From Alishewanella aestuarii B11 (GTDB lineage: Bacteria; Pseudomonadota; Gammaproteobacteria; Enterobacterales; Alteromonadaceae), in contig NZ_ALAB01000039.1 of the NCBI RefSeq assembly GCF_000280055.1, positions 1-64,000 of the forward strand: a stretch of 64,000 nucleotides of DNA, written 5' to 3'. The translations under genes and the position numbers were made by a program. Below the pieces are notes generated by a model. The model was not told the DNA's origin. It did not search any database and saw nothing but the letters and a program-made list of their open reading frames with translations. Positions within the stretch are counted from its first letter, which is position 1. The number at the start of each line of letters is the position of its first letter. Of the stretch, positions 27,287-38,038 are shown piece after piece.

Positions 27287-28047
27287 CATTTACGCTTCGG
27301 CGCAAATAACTCGTCAATATCTTTGTTGTCTTTTTCACCGCGCTTTTCAATATCTTTGGCATTACCCTGTTTAAGTGCCTGAGTAATTTCTTCCAAAGCC
27401 ATCTGGGCTTCTGAAATGCGGTTGGTTATATAGTCATGCTGATGATTAGTATTGCGTAAAAACGCCAGTGCTTTTTCAAAATACTGCCGGGCTGAGCCAA
27501 GCATATTGTTGGACTGTGCGGTGCGGCCACGTTTTAACTGGCTCTCAACGTTGATTCTTAACTGCAGCAAATCAAGTCGCTTGTCTTCGTCGATCACCAG
27601 CTGCGTCTCCACATTACCTCTGGCGTGCTCTGCCCGTAACATGGTACGTAGCTTCTTAATACCTTTGATCATCGCCAGCAACTGCTGATCATTATCTGGC
27701 AGTGGCGGTACTTCAGCCACGCTAGGCGTTGCTTTACTGAGTTCGTTGATACGATTTTCGGTGTCTTCCAGTCGTTGCCGGATATCCTTTACGTCTGGTT
27801 CTAACTCCACCATGGCCCGCAGCAGGTAAGCATTGCGGCGCAGTAACATCAGGGACAGGCCGGTCGATAATGGGACATTTGCTGCGTTAAACAGAATTTC
27901 TTCAGTTTCTTCCAGGGCATGACGCAGCTTGGTATATTCCGCACGCTTCAATGCCCGGATCCGCTCGCGGTGCTGTTGCACCACGTTAACGGTAACGGCA
28001 ATAATCACCAGAGCTATCGTTAGCGTGATGATCAGGGGTAAGACCAT
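27283..28047 (-). CDS. Conserved membrane-anchored coiled-coil protein of unknown function
   Basis: This 254-residue protein has one N-terminal membrane segment (residues 3-23, LPLIITLTIALVIIAVTVNV) followed by long charged helices, including EYTKLRHALEETEEILFNAA and a second coiled coil near residues 165-230 with a TPR-like GSARQYFEKALAFL segment. The tail is highly charged (KRGEKDNKDIDELF). I do not recognise a named family. It lies between convergent topA and divergent cysB. A scaffold or sensor role at the inner membrane is possible but unsupported. Confidence 0.75.
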   Translation of the reverse strand: MVLPLIITLTIALVIIAVTVNVVQQHRERIRALKRAEYTKLRHALEETEEILFNAANVPLSTGLSLMLLRRNAYLLRAMVELEPDVKDIRQRLEDTENRINELSKATPSVAEVPPLPDNDQQLLAMIKGIKKLRTMLRAEHARGNVETQLVIDEDKRLDLLQLRINVESQLKRGRTAQSNNMLGSARQYFEKALAFLRNTNHQHDYITNRISEAQMALEEITQALKQGNAKDIEKRGEKDNKDIDELFAPKRKW

Positions 28048-28217
28048 TTATACCTCTGTCTTATTCTGCATAAGCAGTATCTTAATCGGAAACCCTACAG
28101 CTGAACAGATGCTCTGCCAGGCAGTGTGCGGTATTGTCAGCTAGTTAGCTGTCAGACTAGCAAAATCCGCACCAGAATCCACTATATTTTTCTGACGCCA
28201 GTAGCACTTTTGTCTAA

Positions 28218-29954
<1,737 letters not shown>

Positions 29955-30334
29955 ATGACAATTCTTTGACTTAATGAATGATTACCCTAGCATTTTTTTA
30001 TGTTGTCGGCTGCTTAAAAAGCCAACAAACTAACTTATGCACAGTCAGAATTTATAATCACACCTTGATTGATTCACTTAATGTTATGAATTTAATGGTA
30101 AAAAAGCATTTATTTTGATGCGGGTTGTTAAAGTGCCTAAAGTTATTCAGTGATTAACTTAGGCTTATCCAGAGTGTTATGCACAGCAGCTGTGAAAAAA
30201 CTCACAGTACCCTTGCTTATCTTCTGCTCATTGTGGATAAGTTGTGTGATGTTTGGCTGAAAATACCGTTTGCCGCCACGACAACTTTATGAAAGAATCC
30301 TTGTATAGCAGAAATTTAGATGCTTGAGGTTTGT
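29955..30334. other. Gene-free mutH-rppH intergenic region with DnaA-box-like sites
   Basis: The 380-bp region between divergent mutH and rppH is AT-rich and has no convincing ORF. It contains TTATGCACA at 30035-30043 and again at 30177-30185, TTATCCAGA (one mismatch to the DnaA box) at 30165-30173, and TGTGGATAA (the exact box TTATCCACA on the minus strand) at 30232-30240. Promoters for both flanking genes must lie here. Confidence 0.6.
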
Positions 30335-30841
30335 GTGATCGATGCCGAGGGTTTCCGGCCCAATGTCGGCATAGTGATTTGTAACACCTTTGGACAGGTG
30401 TTTTGGGCGAAACGATACGGTCAGAATTCCTGGCAATATCCACAGGGTGGCATTGATGATGGCGAAACGCCAGAACAGGCCATGTACCGTGAACTGCACG
30501 AAGAAGTTGGGCTCAGGCCTGAAGATGTGGAAATTATAGCGACAACCAAACACTGGCTACGCTATAAATTACCCAAACGACTGATTCGTAAAGACAGTAA
30601 CCCTGTGTGTATCGGGCAGAAGCAGAAGTGGTTTTTACTGCGGCTGACCTGCCGGGAAGAAGACGTAAATCTGGCGAAAACCAGTCACCCGGAGTTTGAT
30701 AGCTGGCGTTGGGTCAGTTACTGGTATCCGGTCAGGCAGGTGGTTTCCTTTAAACGGGAAGTTTATCGCAAGGTTATGAAAGAATTCGCTCCGGTCGCTT
30801 TGCCTTTTGTTCGTCGGGACAGCAGTAAACGTAAAGTATAA
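30335..30841 (+). CDS. rppH: RNA pyrophosphohydrolase RppH
   Basis: This Nudix hydrolase of about 168 residues removes pyrophosphate from mRNA 5' ends and triggers RNase E decay. The Nudix box [20 protein letters not shown] continues with VGL. The downstream [14 protein letters not shown] segment is an RppH hallmark. An ATG exists at 30320, but the GTG at 30335 has GAGG 5 bases upstream and gives the start [17 protein letters not shown], aligned with E. coli [17 protein letters not shown]. It is first in the conserved rppH-ptsP-(TauE)-lgt-thyA block. Confidence 0.96.
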   Translation: MIDAEGFRPNVGIVICNTFGQVFWAKRYGQNSWQYPQGGIDDGETPEQAMYRELHEEVGLRPEDVEIIATTKHWLRYKLPKRLIRKDSNPVCIGQKQKWFLLRLTCREEDVNLAKTSHPEFDSWRWVSYWYPVRQVVSFKREVYRKVMKEFAPVALPFVRRDSSKRKV

Positions 30842-30867
30842 ACAACCTTTAATGTGAAGAGGTTAGC

Positions 30868-33126
30868 ATGCTAGGCCAGTTGCGGCGAATTGTTCAGGAT
30901 GTGGCACAGGAGCCGATACTTAACAAGGCGCTCGCTGGCTTGGTAAGTAGTGTCAAGCAAGCATTGGCAACCGAATGTTGTTCGGTTTATCTGGCTGATT
31001 ATCAGCAACAGCACTTTATGCTGATGGCAACCGATGGTTTGAATCAGGATGCGGTCGGCAAAGTCTCCATTGGTTTTTCTGAAGGCTTGATTGGCTGGGT
31101 TGGCCAGCGTGAAGAGCCGATCAACCTGGCGCAGGCTCACCTGCATCCGCGTTTTAAAGTCACCCCCGAGGTCAGCGAGGATCGCTTTTCAGCTTTTCTT
31201 GGGTGTCCGATCATCCACCACCGCAAAGTATTAGGCGTACTAACAATTCAGCAATCGGCCGAGCGGGTATTTAGCGAAGATGAAGAGTCTTTTCTGGTTA
31301 CCCTGGGCGTACAGCTGGCGTCTGTACTGGCTAACGCCGAGATGCGCGACGCGGCCAGTCGCAGTTCCGGTTACCAGCAACAGGTTTCTCAGCTAGCTGG
31401 CTTGCCCGGTGCGCCCGGCATGGCCATTGGCCAGGCTTATGTGTTGCAACCGGCCAGTGACTTTGCGGCGATCTCATTGAAAAAAGCCGAGGATCCGGAA
31501 AAAGAACTGGCGCACTTTTACCGCGCCGTCAAAATCACCAAGGCTGAATTTAACCGGCTGGCCGAGCGTATGTCGCAGCATTTACCGGAAGATGCGCTGG
31601 CTATTTTTGATGTGTATCATCAGCTGCTGGATGCCGCCAGCCTGGGGCGGGAAATTGAAGCGCAGATCGCAGAAGGCTGGTGTGCAAAAAGCGCATTAAA
31701 ACGCGTGGTAGAGCGCTTTGCCCGCCAGTTTGATGATATGGAAGATCCCTATCTGCGCGAGCGTGGCCTGGATATCCGCGATCTGGGGCAGCGGGTGCTG
31801 AATAATCTGCTGGATACGGAACAGCGGCGTGCGAAATTACCCGAGCAGGTGGTGCTGGTTGCTGATGAAGTCACAGCAACCATGCTGGCAGAAATCCCGC
31901 GTGAACAACTGGTTGCAGTAGTGTCTTTGCGTGGTTCGGTTAACTCACATGCTGCTATTATGGCCAGAGCCCTCGGGATCCCGGCGGTAATGGGCGTCAG
32001 TGAGCTGCCGCTGTTGCATTGGCATGAGCAGAAACTGATTGTCGATGGTTATCAGGGGCTGATCCTGTTGTCGCCAACTGAGGCGTTGAGCAACGAATAT
32101 TTACGCCTGATCAGTGAAGATCAGGCCATGCATGCCCGCTATCAGCAAGAAATCGCGCTGCCGTCACAATCACAATGTGGCGAACGTTTTAAGTTAATGG
32201 TCAACTCTGGTCTGGCGGTTGAGCTGGAGAATCAGCATGCGCAGTACACCGATGGCGTTGGCCTGTATCGAACCGAATTTCCTTTTATTATCCGCAGCCG
32301 CTTCCCGACTGAGCAAGAGCAAATCGAACTCTATGCCAAGGTATTAAGCAGCTACCCGCAGAAAACGGTAGTGATGCGCACTCTGGATGTTGGGGGCGAC
32401 AAAGCTTTACCTTATTTCAGTATCATTGAGGAAAATCCGTTTCTGGGTTGGCGGGGGATCCGTTTGACGCTGGATCATCCGGAAATTTTCCTGGTGCAGA
32501 TCCGGGCGATGGTAAAAGCCAATGTCGGACAAGATAATCTACATATTTTATTGCCGATGGTGTCGGATCTGGCGGAAGTTGATGAAGCCATCCGACTGAT
32601 CCGCCAAGCCTGCTTCGAGGTTGGTGACGAGTTAGGCATTGCGGTACCCCGGCCGAAAGTGGGGGTGATGATTGAAGTGCCTTCGGTACTTTATCTGTTG
32701 CCTGAGTTGGCGGCCCGGGTCGATTTTTGCTCCGTGGGTACCAACGATTTAACCCAATACTTATTAGCCGTTGACCGCAATAATGCCCGGGTGGCAAACC
32801 TGTATGATGCGCTGCATCCTGCCGTATTACGTGCCTTGCACCAATTAGGGCAACAGGCGCAGGCGCTGCAGTTTCCAATCAGTATTTGTGGTGAGCTTGG
32901 CGGTGAACCGGCTGGGGTCTTACTTTTGGCGGCGATGGGGTTTCGGCGCTTTAGTATGAACAGCAGCAATTTGGCGCGGATCAAATGGTTACTGCGCCGG
33001 GTAGAACTGTCTGAACTGGCGTTATTGCTGCCGGAAGTGCTGTGTTGTCATTCGCCAAAACAGGTACGGTTGCAGGTTCAACGTTTCCTCGAGCACAAGC
33101 AGTTGCTAACCCAGGTCAGAACCTGA
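30868..33126 (+). CDS. ptsP: Phosphoenolpyruvate-protein phosphotransferase PtsP (EI-Ntr)
   Basis: This 752-residue protein has an N-terminal GAF domain (about residues 1-165) and an Enzyme I module. The phosphorylated His is in GSVNSHAAIMARA (near residue 360), and the PEP-binding C-terminal barrel includes DVGGDKALPYF, VGTNDLTQYLLAVDR and ICGELGGEPAG. PtsP phosphorylates NPr in the nitrogen PTS and links PEP and glutamine status to regulation. It follows rppH by 26 bp, as in E. coli. Confidence 0.96.
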   Translation: MLGQLRRIVQDVAQEPILNKALAGLVSSVKQALATECCSVYLADYQQQHFMLMATDGLNQDAVGKVSIGFSEGLIGWVGQREEPINLAQAHLHPRFKVTPEVSEDRFSAFLGCPIIHHRKVLGVLTIQQSAERVFSEDEESFLVTLGVQLASVLANAEMRDAASRSSGYQQQVSQLAGLPGAPGMAIGQAYVLQPASDFAAISLKKAEDPEKELAHFYRAVKITKAEFNRLAERMSQHLPEDALAIFDVYHQLLDAASLGREIEAQIAEGWCAKSALKRVVERFARQFDDMEDPYLRERGLDIRDLGQRVLNNLLDTEQRRAKLPEQVVLVADEVTATMLAEIPREQLVAVVSLRGSVNSHAAIMARALGIPAVMGVSELPLLHWHEQKLIVDGYQGLILLSPTEALSNEYLRLISEDQAMHARYQQEIALPSQSQCGERFKLMVNSGLAVELENQHAQYTDGVGLYRTEFPFIIRSRFPTEQEQIELYAKVLSSYPQKTVVMRTLDVGGDKALPYFSIIEENPFLGWRGIRLTLDHPEIFLVQIRAMVKANVGQDNLHILLPMVSDLAEVDEAIRLIRQACFEVGDELGIAVPRPKVGVMIEVPSVLYLLPELAARVDFCSVGTNDLTQYLLAVDRNNARVANLYDALHPAVLRALHQLGQQAQALQFPISICGELGGEPAGVLLLAAMGFRRFSMNSSNLARIKWLLRRVELSELALLLPEVLCCHSPKQVRLQVQRFLEHKQLLTQVRT

Positions 33127-33276
33127 CAGTGCGGGAGCTAATGGTCAAGAAGCTGATAGCCCAGATGAATTTACGGTACCTCCAACCCGATAATGCTGAC
33201 AAACAGAACGGCCAAGGCTCAACAAGCGCAGTCGCCTCTGCTACACTGGGCGTACTTTTCTAACTGAGTTGTCATT

Positions 33277-34071
33277 TTGCTATCCATTTTCCTGTTAACT
33301 GCCTTGTTGGGCGCACTGGTCGGGTTATTGGCCGGTTTGCTCGGTATCGGTGGCGGTTTGGTCATAGTGCCGGTGCTGGTGGTGATGCTGCCGGCTTTTG
33401 CAGTAGTGCCGGCTGAACATGCGATGTTGGTGGCCATTGCAACCTCGCTCGCTTCGATCATTATTACCTCCCTCTCGTCAGTGCGGGCGCATCACAAACG
33501 GAATAACGTCAGCTGGCATATCGCCGTGCCGGTGATGCTGGGGGCAGGGAGCGGCGCCTTATTGGTCGGCTATCTGGCGCACAATTTAAGTGGCAAGACG
33601 CTGCAACTTATTTTTGGTGTCGCTGTCGGTTTATTGGCGCTTAGAATGTTAAGTGCGCAAAGTGCCACCGGCAAGCTACCACTGCCGGCAAGGCCGCTGT
33701 TGGCCGTACTGTCGGCATTACTGGGCAGTTTCGCCGCCTTACTGGGGATTGGCGGTGGTGCGCTGATTGTGCCTATGCTGAACTATTTTAGTGTCGACAT
33801 GCGCCGGGCTATCGGTTGTGCGGCGGCCAGCGGTATTGCGATAGCAGTATTTGGTACCGTCGGCTACGTCAGCGCAGGCTGGCAGCATTATAGCTTGCAG
33901 CAGGGCTTTATTGGTTATATCTATTTACCTGCATTACTGGGGGTAATCAGTACTTCGGTGTTTACCACCTCTGTCGGAGCCACGCTGACGCAGCGGTTGC
34001 CGGTGTTGACCATTAAGCGGGTATTTGGCGTATTTTTGTTACTGGTGGCGGCGCGGATGATACTGAGCTGA
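33277..34071 (+). CDS. TauE/SafE family permease (second copy)
   Basis: This 264-residue polytopic protein has the two-halves layout of the family: LLGIGGGLVIVPVLVV near residue 20 and LLGIGGGALIVPML near residue 155. It probably moves sulfite or another small anion outwards. It sits between ptsP and lgt, whereas in E. coli those two are adjacent. The start is a TTG (33277) just after an in-frame TGA, with no convincing ribosome-binding site, so translation may depend on upstream ribosomes or use an ATT two codons from the TGA. Confidence 0.87.
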   Translation: MLSIFLLTALLGALVGLLAGLLGIGGGLVIVPVLVVMLPAFAVVPAEHAMLVAIATSLASIIITSLSSVRAHHKRNNVSWHIAVPVMLGAGSGALLVGYLAHNLSGKTLQLIFGVAVGLLALRMLSAQSATGKLPLPARPLLAVLSALLGSFAALLGIGGGALIVPMLNYFSVDMRRAIGCAAASGIAIAVFGTVGYVSAGWQHYSLQQGFIGYIYLPALLGVISTSVFTTSVGATLTQRLPVLTIKRVFGVFLLLVAARMILS

Positions 34072-34101
34072 GATCGTCAACCGCATTAAAGTAGGGACAT
34101 T

Positions 34102-34911
34102 ATGACAACTGAAGTTTTTTACACCCATGCAATTAATCCGGTGGCACTTGACCTCGGGTTTTTGAAAATTCACTGGTATGGTGTGATGTATCTGGTGGCC
34201 TTTGCTATCGCCTGGTGGCTGGCGAATCGTCAGGCGGCGGAACCCGGTTCCGGCTGGGACAAGGAGCAAGTCAGCGATCTGTTGTTCTACGGCTTTCTCG
34301 GCGTGCTGCTGGGTGGCCGCCTGGGTTATATTCTGTTCTACCAGTTTAGTTATTTGCTGCAGGATCCGCTCTATCTGGTGCGGATCTGGGAAGGAGGCAT
34401 GTCGTTCCATGGCGGCTTACTTGGGGTATTGGCGGCAATGGCGCTGTTTACCCGTAAGTATCGCAAGTCTTACCTGGCTCTGGGCGATTTTGTTGCGCCA
34501 CTGATCCCGCTTGGGTTGGCTGCCGGTCGGATCGGTAATTTTATTAATGGTGAATTATGGGGCCGGCCGACCGATGTGTCCTGGGCAATGGTGTTCCCGA
34601 CCGGTGGCGACATCGGCCGCCACCCGTCACAACTCTATCATGTGGCGCTGGAAGGGCTGTTGCTGTTTGCGATCATTATGCTGGTGCGCCGTGCTAAACC
34701 GGCAACCGGCACCCTGGGCGGCGTCTTTCTGGCCGGTTATGGCATGGCGCGCTTTAGCGTCGAGTTTTTCCGTGAGCCGGATGCACATCTTGGCGTTTTA
34801 TCCTTGGGCATGACGATGGGGCAGTGGCTATGCTTGCCGATGATAATTGCCGGCCTGGCGATTATTGTTTTCGCCCGCTCCCGTGCCGCAACTGCCGGAG
34901 CTAAAGCATGA
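34102..34911 (+). CDS. lgt: Prolipoprotein diacylglyceryl transferase
   Basis: This 269-residue integral inner-membrane enzyme moves diacylglycerol from phosphatidylglycerol to the lipobox cysteine of prolipoproteins. The Lgt signature [17 protein letters not shown] (near residues 142-158) and the [10 protein letters not shown] motif with the essential His are present. Its activity is needed by the many lipoproteins encoded here (FlgO family, FlgP, FlgH, lipase, Ig-repeat protein). It overlaps thyA by 4 bp (ATGA). Confidence 0.97.
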   Translation: MTTEVFYTHAINPVALDLGFLKIHWYGVMYLVAFAIAWWLANRQAAEPGSGWDKEQVSDLLFYGFLGVLLGGRLGYILFYQFSYLLQDPLYLVRIWEGGMSFHGGLLGVLAAMALFTRKYRKSYLALGDFVAPLIPLGLAAGRIGNFINGELWGRPTDVSWAMVFPTGGDIGRHPSQLYHVALEGLLLFAIIMLVRRAKPATGTLGGVFLAGYGMARFSVEFFREPDAHLGVLSLGMTMGQWLCLPMIIAGLAIIVFARSRAATAGAKA

Positions 34912-35756
34912 AGCAGTATCTTCAATTATGTCAGCGGATCATTGAGCAGGGAACCTGGGTGGAGAATGCCCGCACCGGTACCCGCTGCTTAACCGTGGTT
35001 AATGCCGATCTGGAATATGATGTGGCGAATAATCAGTTTCCACTGCTGACGACCCGCAAAAGCTATTACAAGGCGGCGATTGCCGAGTTGCTGGGTTATT
35101 TACGCGGCTACGACAGTGCGGCACAGTTCCGTGCACTCGGTTGCAATACCTGGAATGCCAATGCGAACGAAAATCGCGCCTGGCTGGCTAATCCGCATCG
35201 TAAAGGTGAAGATGATATGGGGCGGGTGTACGGTGTGCAGGGCCGGCGTTGGCAGAAACCAGATGGTACCACCCTGGATCAGCTACAAAAGGTGGTGACT
35301 AATCTTAGTCAGGGCATTGATGACCGGGCGGAAATCCTGACCTTTTATAATCCGGGAGAGTTCGAGCTGGGTTGTCTGCGGCCTTGTATGCACACCCATA
35401 CCTTCAGCCTGCTTGGCGATACCCTGTATCTGACGTCCTACCAGCGCAGCTGTGATGTGCCGCTTGGCCTGAATTTTAATCAGGTACAATGCTTTGTGTT
35501 GCTGGCGCTGATGGCACAGATCACAGGTCTTAAACCGGGCAAGGTGTATCATAAGATCGTTAATGCCCATATTTATGAGAATCAACTGGAGCTGATGAAA
35601 ATACAGCTGCAGCGCGAGCCTTACCCGTCACCGCGGTTGACCATCAACCCACAGATCCGAAGCTTAGCCGATCTGGAAACCTGGGTAACACCGGATGATT
35701 TTGTGCTACACGATTATCAGTGCCACCCGCCAATTAAATACCCTTTTAGCGTCTAG
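34908..35756 (+). CDS. thyA: Thymidylate synthase
   Basis: This 282-residue enzyme methylates dUMP to dTMP using methylene-THF. The catalytic Cys is in [10 protein letters not shown] (near residue 160), followed by the phosphate/nucleotide-binding segment [13 protein letters not shown]. It belongs to the longer Vibrio-type ThyA group rather than the 264-residue E. coli type: its start [14 protein letters not shown] and end YPFSV fit that group. It starts within the lgt stop codon (ATGA overlap), so the two are coupled. Confidence 0.97.
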   Translation: MKQYLQLCQRIIEQGTWVENARTGTRCLTVVNADLEYDVANNQFPLLTTRKSYYKAAIAELLGYLRGYDSAAQFRALGCNTWNANANENRAWLANPHRKGEDDMGRVYGVQGRRWQKPDGTTLDQLQKVVTNLSQGIDDRAEILTFYNPGEFELGCLRPCMHTHTFSLLGDTLYLTSYQRSCDVPLGLNFNQVQCFVLLALMAQITGLKPGKVYHKIVNAHIYENQLELMKIQLQREPYPSPRLTINPQIRSLADLETWVTPDDFVLHDYQCHPPIKYPFSV

Positions 35757-35777
35757 TCAAAAAATCATCTCTTGTTG

Positions 35778-35793
35778 TGGCCTGCTTTTTGCT
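35778..35793 (+). promoter_or_regulatory. Sigma-54 promoter of the first flgO-like gene
   Basis: TGGCCTGCTTTTTGCT matches the -24/-12 consensus TGGCACG-N4-TTGCW with the invariant GG and GC correctly spaced. The expected start site is about 20 bp before the ATG at 35826. The identical 16-mer precedes flgB. Confidence 0.88.
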
Positions 35794-35825
35794 TGAAGCA
35801 AGTTGATAACCAGCAAGAGGTGATT

Positions 35826-36449
35826 ATGAACAAGTGTCTTGGCCTGCCGCTAGTGGCATTGCTTGCCAGCTGCGCGCATCAGCAACCTGAACCGACAGTG
35901 TCGATGCCGGTTCGTCAGGTCTCTGCCGTTGGCTTAAGCCCACAGCCACTGGGATTTTATACTCAGCGTCTGGCGGAACAGCTTTTTCAAACGCCTGCCG
36001 GACAACAACCGCAGTTGCGGCATAAAATTGCCATCAGTAGTTTTGTACCGGTGCGGCAATTGTCACTGGTCAATGCTGGTACAGAGCAAACGGATTTAGC
36101 CAATCAGCTGGCGGAAAGCTTACTCACCGAAGCGGTACAGCGCGGCTATGAAGTCGTCGATATCCGGTTACGTGCTGCAGTACTACTGCAACAGGATCAT
36201 GAACAAGCCTTTTCCCGCTTATTGCACGAGCTACAGCAACAACAGCAAGCCCGGGTATTACTCAGTGGTACCTTTATACCGCAGGAGGATGGCTGGATTG
36301 TCAATGCCAGACTGATTGATATCCAAAGTCAGCAGGTGCTGGCTGCGGCCACCGACTATGTGCCGGATAATGTGTTGTGGAGTGCGGAGAAGATGCTGAA
36401 AAGAGGCAATTTTTTATATCGTAGCGATCGAATTGGAGAGCGCCCATGA
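35826..36449 (+). CDS. FlgO-family lipoprotein, copy 1
   Basis: This lipoprotein of about 207 residues has a lipobox (LLASC, Cys near residue 16) and a FlgO-type domain: a central segment resembling KIAISSFVPVRQLSLVNAG, then NQLAESLLTEAVQRGYEVVD, and a C-terminal part ending LSGTFIPQEDGWIVNARLID. FlgO is an outer-membrane protein needed for motility in Vibrio. The frame opens at 35772, but the ATG at 35826 starts the signal peptide and has AAGAGG upstream. It overlaps copy 2 by 4 bp and is driven by a sigma-54 promoter. Confidence 0.82.
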   Translation: MNKCLGLPLVALLASCAHQQPEPTVSMPVRQVSAVGLSPQPLGFYTQRLAEQLFQTPAGQQPQLRHKIAISSFVPVRQLSLVNAGTEQTDLANQLAESLLTEAVQRGYEVVDIRLRAAVLLQQDHEQAFSRLLHELQQQQQARVLLSGTFIPQEDGWIVNARLIDIQSQQVLAAATDYVPDNVLWSAEKMLKRGNFLYRSDRIGERP

Positions 36450-37105
36450 ACAAATCAGCTATCAGTGTCGCTATCTTGCTGGCATTAAGCGGTTGCGCCC
36501 AGCAAACGGCACAACCCAAGGTAGTACCGGAAAATGCGGTGTCGATGCGCGGCGACCTGGCACGGCAAGAGCGTATTTTACAGCAGCAGGCGTTCGCGGT
36601 TGAGTCGGCCCCGACGCAGCAGCGACAAACCCCGGTTATCACGCTGGACCATTATGCTCGTAATCTGGTGCATGATTTGATGGCAAATCATCACCGGGTA
36701 GAAGAGCAAGCCATGGTTGCAGTGACGGATCTGGCATTTCTGGACTCAGATCTGCAGCACGGCTCGGTATTTACCAATCACCTGAGCGAAGCCATTATCT
36801 ATGACTTGCATCTGTTTGGCGTGCCGGTACTGGATTTTAAAGTCACCGATTATATCCGGGTGACGGAGAAAGGTGACTTTGTACTGAGTCGTGATTTTAG
36901 CGAGTTATCGGCAGAGTTACCGATCAAATACGTGGTTACCGGTACTGTAACGCGGCATCAGGCTGGAGTGATGTTAAACGCCAGATTAATCCAGATCGAC
37001 AATAAAAGGGTGGTATCGGCGGCTCGTACCTTTGTGCCGGCGGCGGTTTATAACGCTATTCTGCAACAACGTCAGGACAACAGTCTAAAACTGAAACAGG
37101 GTTGA
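36446..37105 (+). CDS. FlgO-family lipoprotein, copy 2
   Basis: This 219-residue lipoprotein (lipobox ALSGC, Cys near residue 17) has the FlgO domain in its C-terminal two thirds: VAVTDLAFLDSDLQHGSVF, then NHLSEAIIYDLHLFGVPVLD, DFVLSRDF, and a VVTGTVTRHQAGVMLNARLI core. It is closer to copy 3 than to copy 1 in the VxDFKxTxxI and GDFVxSR phrases, and may be the functional FlgO. It overlaps the preceding gene (ATGA), forming a two-gene operon that ends at a hairpin (37105-37128). Confidence 0.82.
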   Translation: MNKSAISVAILLALSGCAQQTAQPKVVPENAVSMRGDLARQERILQQQAFAVESAPTQQRQTPVITLDHYARNLVHDLMANHHRVEEQAMVAVTDLAFLDSDLQHGSVFTNHLSEAIIYDLHLFGVPVLDFKVTDYIRVTEKGDFVLSRDFSELSAELPIKYVVTGTVTRHQAGVMLNARLIQIDNKRVVSAARTFVPAAVYNAILQQRQDNSLKLKQG

Positions 37106-37128
37106 TTGCCGGTGCTGTACCCGGCAAT
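37105..37128 (+). terminator. Hairpin ending the first flgO-like operon
   Basis: ATTGCCGG (37105-37112) pairs with CCGGCAAT (37121-37128). No T-run follows, so termination is only suggested by position. Confidence 0.4.
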
Positions 37129-37193
37129 ACACAATCTTAGCGGTTAACATCAATATGCTCCGTACAAACCTCGTTATTTTTCTGAGGCTTTGC

Positions 37194-37220
37194 TAAAGTT
37201 TAAGCCAAGGCCGCCGACAA
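37194..37220 (+). promoter_or_regulatory. Sigma-28 (FliA) promoter of the third flgO-like gene
   Basis: TAAAGTTT, an 11-base spacer, then GCCGACAA. Only one base differs from the consensus TAAAGTTT-N11-GCCGATAA. It is about 38 bp before the start codon. Confidence 0.88.
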
Positions 37221-37257
37221 GTAGAGGTTAGCCTAAATCTGGGGTCAGGAGCGTATG

Positions 37258-37938
37258 ATGAAAAGCAACTATCTGGCATTGCTTGCCGGTGCCGTCTTGC
37301 TAAGCGGCTGTTACAGTTACCAAAGAACGGAGTGTGATAGCAAAGGCAATTGCCGGACTGAGGTCCGCCGCCAGGTACAGGACCAGGCGCCTGCCGACCG
37401 GGTTATGCCGGTATCTTCTGGTCAGGCCGCCAGCCCGCTGCGGCAGAATGGCTGGATGGTGCCACACCAGTATGTCACCAGTTTAAATGCTAATAAGCAG
37501 CTTAATGACTATGTGGCGCAGATGGCGATGCAGCTGGTTGAAACCTTTCATTATTTCCCGGTCGAATCCCGCGTGGCCGTGGCATCCTTTGTTGATTTAG
37601 ACAGTGAGTTAAACCGCACCAATATTATTGGTAACCAACTGGCTGAAGCCTTTATTCATCAGTTCCAGCAGTTCGGTATCCAGGTTGTCGATTTTAAAAC
37701 CACCCGCGATATTCAGGTGACACCGAGCGGTGATTTTGTCTTTAGCCGGCAGCACAACCAGCTTGATATGATGCAGCAAATTGATTATGTGTTATCAGGA
37801 ACTATGGTATTTACCCCAAGAGGTATTATGGTGAATGCCAGAGTGATTAACTTTCGCACTAAAGTAGTTGCTGCCAGTTCACAGCAGTTGATCCCACATT
37901 TTGTGGTCAGCTCGCTGTATCCGCAAATACTGCGCTAG
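37258..37938 (+). CDS. FlgO-family lipoprotein, copy 3
   Basis: This lipoprotein of about 226 residues has lipobox LLSGC, then a short Cys-containing region (TECDSKGNCRTEVRR) and the FlgO domain: VAVASFVDLDSELNRTNIIG, NQLAEAFIHQFQQFGIQVVD, DFVFSRQHN, and VLSGTMVFTPRGIMVNARVI. It has its own sigma-28 promoter, so unlike copies 1 and 2 it should be made late with the filament. Two ATGs are adjacent, and the second (37258) has AGGAG at 6 bases. Confidence 0.82.
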   Translation: MKSNYLALLAGAVLLSGCYSYQRTECDSKGNCRTEVRRQVQDQAPADRVMPVSSGQAASPLRQNGWMVPHQYVTSLNANKQLNDYVAQMAMQLVETFHYFPVESRVAVASFVDLDSELNRTNIIGNQLAEAFIHQFQQFGIQVVDFKTTRDIQVTPSGDFVFSRQHNQLDMMQQIDYVLSGTMVFTPRGIMVNARVINFRTKVVAASSQQLIPHFVVSSLYPQILR

Positions 37939-37943
37939 GAGAT

Positions 37944-38017
37944 GGCCGCCCCAACAGGAATCGAACCTGTAACTGCCCCTTAGGAGGGGGCCGTTATATC
38001 CATTTAACTATGGGGCG
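37944..38017 (-). tRNA. tRNA-Arg (anticodon CCU), CCA encoded
   Basis: On the minus strand the 7-bp acceptor CGCCCCA/TGGGGCG, D-arm with GTTAAATGGATATAAC, anticodon stem GCCCC/GGGGC with loop CTCCTAA, T-arm ACAGG-TTCGATT-CCTGT and 3' GCCA fold as a standard tRNA. The body closely matches E. coli argW-type tRNA-Arg(CCU). The first pair is C1-G72 rather than the usual G1-C72. It reads AGG codons. Confidence 0.95.
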
Positions 38018-38038
38018 GGCGGCGCAGAGTCTAACAGA

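Noticed and set aside
33042-33263. Open frame inside and after the ptsP 3' end
   Set aside because: It lies in another frame of the conserved PtsP C-terminus, with low-complexity translation, no ribosome-binding site and no recognisable motif.
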